Shown here: positions 23,024 to 32,520 of the stretch, one piece after another
How the letters are laid out: each line of letters opens with the position of its first letter
Numbering within the stretch: the stretch's first letter is position 1
Source of the DNA: Turritopsis dohrnii
Lineage: Eukaryota; Cnidaria; Hydrozoa; Anthoathecata; Oceaniidae
Direction of reading: 5' to 3'
DNA: 64,000 nucleotides
Assembly (NCBI GenBank): GCA_027922465.2
Contig: BQMF02000617.1
Span: 62,001-126,000, forward strand
Made by a program: the position numbers and the translations under genes
Notes under the pieces: generated by a model
What the model was told of the DNA's origin: nothing
Database searches by the model: none
What the model saw: only the letters and a program-made list of their open reading frames with translations

Positions 23024-24753
23024 CTAGCCGCCAAGGCGGTGTCGCTCGCCACCCATGTTCAGTATGCGTTCTGTCGCAGAATTTCACTTGTGTAAAAGTT
23101 TTTTACAGGCATTAATGCGTTATTACATTCAGAAGATTAAAAACAGAAACAAATAGCAACATGGCTCAGAATATATATTTATTCGCAGAAGAGAAGTAAC
23201 TTTAATGTAAAAGAAATGCAATATATAACACAGAACTGTTTACCACAAAACCAAACATTACAAAATGTTAATTCGAAACAAATTGATACCTTCCAACTTT
23301 TTCTTTTGTTCCAAAGTTACTTCTGGACTGTAATCATTAATGAATTTTGAAATTATATATAGTCTGTTCTTCCCAAAATCATCACGATTTAAACCATGAG
23401 TTTCATTTCTTTATGCTTTTTTATTATTGCCTAAAAGAATAATATTTCAATTGTAATACCGAAAATAAAAAAAAAACAAAAAGTAACAAAAAGGAAATTT
23501 ATTACGCATTTATTCTAAAAACAATAACTAAAAACACAAATTTACACAGAAGATTATTAGTGCCAAACTTATACACCCAGGCATCTCATATCATAGCACA
23601 AAATAATTCATAAATTTGATGAAATGTAGACTGAAAAAAAATCCATCCAATAATTCTTCTTTTTTGTAGGACATAATTCATAATTTAACCATATGCTTCA
23701 TTTCTTTAATGGTTATATACACTTTTTCTTTTCTGATGTAATAAAAGGAAATATTTCAGTTGAAGAACAGCTAAAATAATCACTTTCATTGCAACCATTT
23801 TGAAGCAAACAAAAACAAAAGTTGGCTGGAACACAGCCAGATAGACAAAGTATCAAGCATCTTAAATTGTATAGAAAATCTAATAAAAGGCAGACATGGT
23901 TAGGTGAAATGAGCCAGCATCAGACGTTCCGCCATTTCCACAGCCATGAGAACCATTTTTAATTGATTTGTAAATAAATAAATTACAGCGCGCGTTACCA
24001 AAACAAATTTCGTTCGTTCCGCGTTCCTTTCATCCAGTTTTCATCCAGCGAAGATACATACTAAATGATAGAATAACTCATTATTCATAATTCAAAACTC
24101 AATTAATCTTTCAAAACTAAATTAAAATGAAAAACATTTGTTACTGTGTAAAGGAACATCATTTTTTTCTGCATTTCTTCACTGCACTTTCTTCTGTATA
24201 TAAAACGTAAACAAACATTTAAATACATACACATTGGTTACCTGTTATTTTATTAATCTAAAACAAAGTAAATAAAACGTTGAAACATGTGCTGGATGTA
24301 TACTTGTTATTTGTTATTCGTTTTCCACATAAAAACCATTTCAGTATGATTTTATATAATACATACATAATAAACATAATACATCTACTTACGTTCTTTT
24401 ATTAATCTAAAATAGAAAAACAACAAAAGAAAATCAAAAAGTTAAACAATAAACGTTTTATAATAATACCTTCGTACAGACCTGTTCGTTCGTCAAACGA
24501 TTAATGAAAATGGATTTCTTATCAACGAACATTGTCGCTATAGTTTGTACGATTTCGGCAACCAATGAAAACGGCGAAAAGACGATCACGTGTCAAAACA
24601 AATGATCTTTGGATTGCAGTGGAAGAGTTTCTTCACTGGCCGGACTGCCGCTATATGACCACTATTAAGAAGATTTTGACCATTAAAAAAACAAAAACAA
24701 AACACTCTCTAAATTAAAAGTGGGATGCACGATTGCGAATTAGTATAAGTAGA
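23024..24753 (-). mobile_element. Non-autonomous Helitron, 1.73 kb, minus orientation
   Basis: On the minus strand the 5' end is A|TCTACTTATACTAATTCGCA at 24753, and the 3' end is ...CCGCCTTGGCGGCTAG|T at 23024, with the hairpin CCGCC/GGCGG touching CTAG. About 23035-23400 is the reverse complement of 20250-20570 in the other Helitron, so the two are relatives in opposite orientation. The insertion is next to a TTTA/GTTC microsatellite (22945-23022), inside an intron of the macro region. Confidence 0.85.
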
Positions 24754-24848
24754 TTATGGTCATTATTTGTTACATCCTTTGAAATTATCGTGACTGCTGG
24801 TCCGTTAAGTATTTTTTGAATGCTAAAAAACGAAAAATAATCACTTAC

Positions 24849-25368
24849 CTCCACTTCCGCCCAACAAGCTTTCATTGGCTGAATTTGAAATGAAAATATT
24901 TTAATAATATAATACATAGTTTCGTAGATTTAGCATCGTAGGTATAGTATTTACTTACCGTCAACTTTCAATTTCGTTATATCCCCTTTCCATAATAGTA
25001 CTTTTTTGTTGATTTCAGCATTAACATTGTAGCATTTATCTGTGTTACGGAGAAATTTAAGTCATGAGCAATCTTAACTCTTAACTCAAACATTTCATAA
25101 TATTATTTATATTATTTCTACCTGTTGTATCTTCATTCTTCATACTTGGAGGATTAGATATTTTTGCTTTTATTACTAAAAAAAAGCAACATCCTTTGCC
25201 TTTGAAAAAGATCTGACCTTTTAAGTTCAAACTCTAAAACCTAAAACGCAGCTTACGTTGATTTCTTCGACGCTTCGACACTTTTTTCTTCTTTTTAGCG
25301 TAGATATCATTCTCCCATTTCTTGAGTATCATAACATCACTATCACTTGAAGATGAAATATGCTGCAT
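24849..25368 (-). pseudogene. Exons 1-4 of the macro/MULE gene
   Basis: Exon 1 (25257-25368) starts MQHISSSSDSDV and ends in a basic run (KKKKKVSKRRRN), probably a nuclear localisation signal. Exon 2 (25122-25175, 54 nt) is a short linker. Exon 3 (24959-25039) ends KVLLWKGDITKLKVD, the first macro strand. Exon 4 is only 30 nt (24849-24878) and encodes NESLLGGSG, the macro ADP-ribose loop. All internal boundaries are phase 1. Joined, they read KVD-A-NESLL, lacking about five residues (IVNAA) that macro domains have there. I found no small exon for them in the 80-bp intron. Confidence 0.7.
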
Positions 25369-25399
25369 AGGTGATTTCGCAAAATTACTTATATTCAAA

Positions 25400-26530
25400 C
25401 GAATTTGAAACTTATGATAAGTGAAACATGGATCAACCTGCTCTTTCTTTGTTCGTTAATTTCACGCTTGATGCATTTGATTTTAAAACAATAGAATTAT
25501 GTCGACATATTGGAAGAGTAGATCTTTTAAATTTTGCAAAATTAAATAAAAACGAAAGAGTATTTTCCATAAAAAGATGTGTCTTTCTTTATAATAAACA
25601 ATCAAATTATTTGTTTTATATTCTTAGGCGCTGGCCGGCTATGGGGAGAAACTTTTAATGCCGGCCATCAGTATCCGAAAATTTTCTGCCGGCCATTTAG
25701 TATGCGCCAAGACATTGACCGGCTGCCATCCATGCAGACACAGCGTACATTATTATCATGCATTACCTATGCATTCATATATGTTGATGTTATTTTTTGT
25801 AATCTGTTATGTAGTTACATCCATCTATCTGGAAGAGTTTTCAATGTGTGTGTAGAAATCTATAGCAACCCAAACAGCAGACAACATCTCCAAAGTGTAT
25901 ATAAAACATTTTAGTACCTTTGTCTGTGACGGTGCATTGTGTGTTACTCAAAATTGAATTAATCAACAATATTCTGTGTTGGTTGTAATGTAATGCACTT
26001 ATTATCAAGTACTGAATAAATAGACATTCCAGATTTCAAGTGATAATTAGGCCTAATTATCACTTGAAATCCGGAATGTCTATTTATTCAGTATTTTAAT
26101 AAACAAATTCCCTTACATGAAATCATTAGAAGTCTATTATTTATTTATTTCAATTGTTTTGTCTTGTCACTCATGTTTCGTATAATCTTTTATGTTTTAC
26201 TCTGTGTCTCTGCTTTGTCAGTAATCTCTTATTTTCTTTATCTCAAATAATAAGCAGTTGTTTTGCTTACTTTTTCATTTTCAATGAAGAACAACAAAAA
26301 TGTGTAAAAGCCACATTGTCGAGCCTTAATCCATGCTTATAAACATGTTTAGTCTATCCACACCTAATAGCCATAAATATTGAGTTTCAGCCTTATTTCA
26401 TGCTTGTTATTACTTTTCAAGCGAACTACCATTGCAATGTATTCAATCTTACACTGTTTATGTCACAGCAAAACCTCCCTTTGCTATGGAGAGGTTTCAT
26501 ATATCAATTTTTTGTTTATACTTACCCAAT
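25400..26530. other. Mostly non-coding 5' flank with a palindrome
   Basis: Three GCCGGC-containing repeats lie at about 25628-25710. Open frames on the plus strand (25428-25914) show no known domain. The only strong structure is the palindrome at 26010-26093. Confidence 0.4.
26010..26093. repeat. 84-bp near-perfect palindrome
   Basis: Two 42-bp arms meet at AGGCCT with no spacer. The left arm begins TACTGAATAAATAGACATTC and the right arm ends with its complement. I see one mismatch (CCAGA against the complement of TCCGG). Confidence 0.9.
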
Positions 26531-27060
26531 TTTTTCAGGGTCAAAGGTATGCTTAATTTATGCTTAAATTTTTGGCAATTATCAGCCTAATTATGCTTAC
26601 CGTATTTCCTCTAATAAACGCTGCATCGTTTATTACAAATTCAAGGGTTTGGATGTAGCGTTTAATAGAGGGAGGCGTTCATAAGAGGGCAGCGTTTATT
26701 ACAAAATGAAAAATTGGACAGAAGCAAACTTAAACAATAATGTTTCCTTATCCTTAAAAAGGCAAACAAAAGATTGTGTAAAAAATGTGTTACACAAAAG
26801 ATATGTTCACGAAAATGTCAAAGAAGAGCAATATCAATGTCGCCGTTATTTTGTATGAGATGAAAGCTGTTTTATAATTCTTGTTTAGCCTGTTTTGTAA
26901 TAAACGCCGATTTTCAAGAGGCGGTGTTTAATAGAGGGAGGTGTTTATTAGAGGGCGGGGTTTACTACAAACGTTCGGCTATAAGTGCGGCGTTTAATGG
27001 AGGGCAGCGTTTATCAGAGGAAATACGGTATATGTGTTATGCTTATAAAAAAAGGTGTAC
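26530..27060. mobile_element. Partial MITE related to 13373-13799, split by another MITE
   Basis: The left piece (CAGGGTCAAAGGTATGCTTAA, cut to 20 bases: CAGGGTCAAAGGTATGCTTA) and the right piece (TATGCTTATAAAAAAAGGTG) match the right half of the MITE at 13373-13799. Between them sits the MITE 26600-27028 with TA on both sides. Confidence 0.6.
26600..27028. mobile_element. 429-bp MITE with CCGTATTTCCTC ends
   Basis: The TIRs CCGTATTTCCTCTAATAAAC and the complement on the right (one difference) are flanked by TA (26598-26599, 27029-27030). Inside are many copies of AATAAACGC / GCGTTTATTAGAGGG in both orientations. It has no reading frame. A related degenerate block lies at 42429-43045. Confidence 0.85.
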
Positions 27061-27524
27061 GAGCACAATATTTTTGAATATTACCATATATTTTTAATGA
27101 TGTATAGTCATTCCTTTTCGGAATGAGCTTGTTTGAAGACTAAGTAACTTATTTTGACTTTAATGCAAACTTTTTTAATCGAAATCAGATTTGTATTCAC
27201 TTCAATTGAGAAAAAATCATATTTTGTTTGGAAAAGATCTCTTATAAGTTAGTTTAGAGAAAACCATATATGAAAGTCTTTTTTATATAAACTTAATTTC
27301 ACATATTCAGGTATACAAATAAGGCATTAATAAATATTTGAGTGAATGCTTTGTATCTTTAATTTCTTTGATAAAGATTTTATTGAATTAAGTTTTGTTG
27401 TAATATCGCTGGTATATGCAATCAATTTTGAGAGGATACCTGTCTGCCACTATTTTGACCTTCCTGCTGCAAAAATGTTTTTAAATTTTGCTTCACAGTC
27501 CAACATTTTTCAACTTTGCTGAAA

Positions 27525-30345
27525 TTTATTTATTTCTTTATTTATTAATTTATTTGGTAAAGGTCTTTAAAAATACAAAAAAATCCCCAAGAACTGCAGT
27601 GTAGATGCACTGATGTGGACCTATTATAAAATTTAATAAATTGTAAAAACATGATATTCTAAATCTTAAAAATGTTAAAAATATTAATAAAAACTGTAAT
27701 TAAAATAAAATTTTGGAGAAAAAATAAAGAAAAAAGAAAAAATAAGAATTAGAATAACAATTACATTATATTTGATTTCCCCATAGGCAATAGCTGAGAA
27801 AAGTATTAAGTGAAAGTGACCGCAAAATAGACAGAATTGAGATGTGAGAACAATGCAGATGTAAAAGGGATTAGTCAAAATATTGTCACTCTGTTAGAAA
27901 AGATTTAAATTAGATTGAATTTAATAAATTGTAAAAACATAATATTCTATAAATTTTAAAAATGTTAAAAAAAAACTGAAAAAAGAATATCAATTTTAAA
28001 GAATATTAAATACTACATATTATACAAAGAAAAAGAAAATTCAAGTTGAATTAGAAAAATTGCATTAGAACAATGTTACGCCATGGAGTAAGAGATTTAG
28101 TGGGAACACAAAAACAAATTTATAATTTGGACCAGAGTACGAGGAACAAAATAATGACTAATAATAAATAAAATTTTCAGGGTCGAAGGCCCTCCCTGTG
28201 GAATTTGTTCCAAAATTTATCTTAGCAATTATGCCTGATTTCAATAGAAGAGACTTGAAAGTTCTAAGAGATGTTTCTTCTCTTATATCGCTTGGAATGT
28301 TGTTCCACACTATTGCTGCTCGATAAGCAAAAGATTGTTTGTACATCACGAATCTAAGTGTTGGTGGTATAAGCCTTTGTTTGTTTCTGGTGGATCTGGT
28401 TGAATTTGATTTAGTTATATACTTGGTTAATATTGGTGATGGAAGATTATTGTAAATTTTGTAAGTTTTACATGCAACACTTCTCTTATAATAGTGTAGG
28501 AGTGGTTTCCACTTGCACTTTTGGAGCACCAAGGAGGCTGGTATATTTTTCTGTATTCTGTTGATGAATCTAGCTGCTCGAATGTGGGTCTTCTCCAAAC
28601 CAGTAAGATGGGTGGAACAGCTACGCCAGATGATGATGGCATAAATAACAGCTGGTAGAATACCTTGAAAATAAATGGTAGATAAAGTAGCTGGAGACAT
28701 TTGTTGCATCTGATATAGCCTTTTAACTTTGCTACTGAATGATCTCGATGTGTTTTCAATATGAGCATCCCAACATATTTTATCATCTATAGTGACTCAC
28801 AAACATTTTGACTTCTGCACTACTTTTATCACTTTGTCTTTGATTGATATTTGTGGTAGCGGTCCGATGAATTTTCTTTTGGATAAGATCAGTATTTCAC
28901 ACTTTTCAGGATGAATTGTCAAGGAGTTTTTGAGAAAACATTTCTGGACTGTGTTGTAAATTAATTATGACATCATCGACCCTACTACCTGTTTCAAATC
29001 CAGTAGTGTTGTCAGCAAAGAGGTTTGTCTCTGAATCTACCTCATCAGGCATGTTGTCAACATTGATGGTGAAGCAGGTAAGGCCTAACAGCGATCCTTA
29101 TGGGACTCCATAGTCTACAAGCTCTTCCTCAGAATTCATACCATTTACTACGGTGAATTGTTTCCTTTCACTGAGATAGGATTTGATGAAATTGTGAAAG
29201 TTTCCAGAAATACCATTTACTGAGAGTTTCTTTAACAATATGGTGTGAGAAATGCTATTAAAAGCCTTTTTGAAATCAAGGAATATAACTCCTACACATT
29301 CTCCTTCATCCAAAGCTTTACGCCAGCTCTCTGTCATATACAGAAGGATATCTTCAGTAGAGTGTTTTTCTTTAAAGCCCCACTGCCTTTCACATTGAAG
29401 ATCAAAGGTTTACAGGTGATGCAACAGTTACGAACGTATCAAATGTTCCACAATTTTGCTTGAAATTCTCAGTAAGGATATTGGTCTGTAGTTTGAACAA
29501 TCACTGCGAGCACCTTTTTTGAAAATGCAGGAAACTTTAGCTGTTTTCCAGCTAGTAGGAAAAACTCCAGATTTTATACTTTTCTGTACAACTTTGAATA
29601 GACTTGATTTAGAAGATTCTTCATATAGCTTTAAGTCCCTTCCAGAAATATTGTCTAGACCAGTAGACTTTCCACACTTGACAGCAGCAGAGAATGATTT
29701 TGAGAATTGATTTTTATTGATATCAATTTCATTTAACGTTAGTGTCACTCTGAAAATGTGAGAATTGTGGTTATGGCCTTCTTCATTGTTGGATTCATCT
29801 GCAAGAAGGCGCCCAACAGAAGAGAAGAACTTATTGAGAAGGTCGGCTTTTTGCATGTCGTCAGTGATAGCAGCACCGTTAGATTTTAACGTAGTAATTT
29901 TGGAGTATTTGGTTTTTCCGTCAAACTTTTTTACAGTTTTCCAGAATGCTTTTCAGGAATCAGCATTCTCAAACTTGCTTTTCCAATAGTTTGCTTTCGA
30001 TGATCTAATCATGTTTGTACAACTATTTTTTAGCTTTTTATATTTCAACCATTCAACTGCCAAGAGGCTGTACCCCGTGCTTTTTGAAGGGCTCAAAATT
30101 GTTGGTTGCGAACTTTTCGAATCTTACCAGTCATCCACGGTTGGTTTTTAGAGCGCACTTTGACTTTCCTTGTTTTGATATGATGGGATAAAATGACCTT
30201 GAAGAGATATTCCCAGCACCATATTGAGTCATTCACATCATCGAAGAGATCTATTAGGTCCCATGGAGGTGAATCAAGCTCTTTTGTAAGTTTACCCGTA
30301 TCTACATCTTTGTAATTTCTCACTTGTATCAGTTCACTTGTATCA
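27525..30345 (-). mobile_element. 5'-truncated non-LTR retrotransposon (LINE A)
   Basis: Minus-strand LINE of CR1/Jockey/L2-like type. Order from the right: endonuclease-RT linker (PPWDLIDLFDD, 30093-30323), RT start (CGKSTGLDNIS, NYRPISLL, 29428-29856), the box IFLDFKKAFNSISH (29098-29337), an RT active-site segment read as LFADN instead of the usual ADD (about 29020), and the C-terminal thumb (28158-28709). The 3' part (27525-28157) is non-coding and ends on the minus strand in AATAAATAAAG-type repeats, usual for L2/CR1 tails. It starts within the linker, so the endonuclease is missing. Stops and frameshifts throughout. Confidence 0.88.
28158..30323 (-). pseudogene. LINE A reverse transcriptase
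   Basis: RT reading frame in at least four pieces: 30323-30093, 29856-29428, 29337-29098 and 28709-28158. It shows fingers (SNYRPISLL), palm (FLDFKKAFNSI, VP-stop-GSLLG where VPQGS is expected) and a thumb/C-terminal region (ILPAVIYAIIIW). The catalytic ADD appears as ADN, so the enzyme would be inactive even if the frame were whole. Confidence 0.85.
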
Positions 30346-30458
30346 GATTATAACTTTTAATTCACTGAACTAAAATTGATGTTTTATATACCAAAATCTA
30401 AGTTAGACTTTCCTCTATGCGATCAGAATATTCGATTAAACTTGTATACTTTTTTTAG

Positions 30459-31434
30459 CCGCACCTGGTAGGTATCATTAGAGAAAATGAAAAAGATGGA
30501 GCACTACCTTTCCTGGTACCAAACGTGTACATAAGATTGCTGTGGAGAAGCATGCAAATTATGATCAAGTTTTCTGTGGTCTTGAGGACTGGACACTGCT
30601 TTATTCTGACTAAAAGGAAGTAGAGGTTATACCAGGAACATCCATTCCTTTCACTTTCGAAAAGTATAAAAAGGAATTAGGGAAGCCTTATTCCAAAGTT
30701 GATTTGTACCTTTGCAAAACCATAGATAGATTAAAGCATGAACTAGTTAAACCTTTGCCATTTGGTGATTATGATGACTTTGACCCAGAATTGTTCTTAA
30801 CCAGTGCTTATGGTAAATCTACTGAACCACCTGCTTCCAAGTGTGAACCTGATCCTTCATCCACTCTAGATTTATCAAACAGTAATCTGCTCCCTGTAGA
30901 AACAAACTTTATAATGCCAGCAAACGTAGCCAATGATTCTTTCATTGTGCCATCAATCCCTGTTAAATCAAATGTACAAACTGCTGTTGAATCAACTATT
31001 CTTCAAAGTACCACTTGTGGAAGAAACATTGAAGTGAGTTGTGACCTGTGTCCTATCTGCAACAAATGAGTTCCTTTTTCAGTTATTGAAGAACATGCAG
31101 ATAAGTGTTTAAAGCAAAAAGCAACAACTATGTTATATTCTCTGATTGGATCAGATGATGACAACATCATTGATGAAAAATTTGAAGATGATGTGGAAGA
31201 TGATGAGAAAGTTGTTAGCAACTTCAAAAAAGACATACCATTCCTTATAAAGAAGTGTGATATTGTTAATGAAGAGATTTTGATAATCATTCGCATGCAG
31301 AATGCATTTGACGACTTCACACGATTCTTTGGGAAAAGTTGGAACAAGAAGAACCTGAACAAAACGTACAAAATTTCTTTTATTGGGGAACCTGCTGTTG
31401 ACATAGGTGAGTTTTCAAGAGAATTTTATTCAGG
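30459..31434 (+). pseudogene. HECT-type E3 ligase-like fragment
   Basis: Opens after an acceptor at 30458 (TTTTTTTAG). Residues include CDLCPICNK...EEHADKC (31040-31110), a small Cys/His finger, an acidic stretch, and WNKKNLNKTYKISFIGEPAVDIGEFSREFYS at the end (split here: FIGEPAVDIGEFSREFYS), which matches the opening of HECT domains (FxGEPAVDxGG). The exon ends at a GTGAAT donor. In-frame stops are at TAA 30611 and TGA 31068. Helitron copy 2 lies 58 bp downstream, where the next intron would be. The catalytic HECT Cys lobe is absent. Such G2E3-like genes are often spread by transposons. Confidence 0.6.
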
Positions 31435-32520
31435 TGAATTCCTTTTAGTTTGGTGACTTTAATTGTATATATGCATGATAACCCTATGCATATCTTATTA
31501 TAATAATCCGCGATTGTGTGTCACACTTTCATTTTAGAGAGTGATATATTTACTTTTTTTCACGGTCAAAACCTTCTTATTTTTTCCCTTTTCGTCGTAA
31601 AACCACGCAGAGGTGAGAGACACTTTTTTTAATGTTACGTGATCTAAGTGTGACGTTTCTTTCGGGAGACCAACACAATGTGCATAATACCTGGTAGATT
31701 TTTTAATGTTACGTAATCAGTATAATACGTATACGTAATGTAAGGGTGACGTTTCTTTCGGGAAACCTATACAATGCATTTATTTTGATTTATTTCGATT
31801 GATGTGAATGCTTTTGAACCAATCAAAATTCGTTTCCAGAACCGGGCAAACTATAGCAACCAATTCGTTCAGAACGCAAACAAATTAATTTTTAATTTTC
31901 CGGTTACGCTTGCGAAACAATATCGTGATAAATATACATTGTATTATTTATCGAAAGTGAAAACCGTTTGTTCAGTTAAACCGTTTGTTTAAAATTTAAA
32001 AATAGGAAACTAACTGGCTAATGCATATTATTTATTTAGATCTTTGTTGTTGCTGCTCTCCTCCTGATAGATCGAGTCGACAGAGATTGTTTGTTTTTTA
32101 GTGTGCAAAAAATACGTCAACGAGGTGAGATGATCTCTTTATTGATAACTTAAAAATGGTAAACGTTACGACGGTTATTCAAAACTTTAAAGTTAAATGA
32201 ATACTACAACTTCCCATGTTTATTTTTCCTCTATAGTGTTTATCCTTTCACAAGAACTGTTTATCCTTTTTATGTCCATAACGTTTAACTATGTCTATCT
32301 TCTAACACATTTTCTGTCTGCATTCCAGGTTCATCGTTTGTACGTTTTTTTGCTGTGTTTGTGGAAAGAAAGGTTTGTTAGAGTTTACTATCACAGCTTC
32401 GACTTTTGGATATTCTTCTATCTGCTTCTGCTTCTACTTCTTCCTAGATTGTTTTGTGCTGTTTATTCACAGTTGGTAGCTATTTCTTTTCTTTTTTGTT
32501 ATTAGTGTTTCTGAACTGTG

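Larger units (their letters stand above)
7814..25368 (-). pseudogene. Multi-exon macro + Ulp1/C48 + FAR1 + MULE + SWIM gene (whole span)
   Basis: I read one long minus-strand gene from the ATG at 25366-25368 to the stop at 7814. Exons recognised are 25257-25368, 25122-25175, 24959-25039, 24849-24878, 22812-22906, 22423-22599, 22152-22219, 21925-22045, a protease region ending at 20970, 20718-20828, 18287-18376, 18182 down to 16267, and 8247-7814. Phases join across each boundary, allowing for the lesions named in the sub-entries. From the protease exon to the FAR1 exon every junction is phase 0, so macro, protease and transposase parts appear to be one protein. MULE transposases with Ulp1 are known in plants; a macro domain in the same gene is not something I know. 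It is now dead: splice-site loss, frameshifts, stops and three insertions. Confidence 0.65.

Noticed and set aside
30459..31434. Working HECT ubiquitin ligase gene
   Set aside because: Two in-frame stops and no catalytic lobe.
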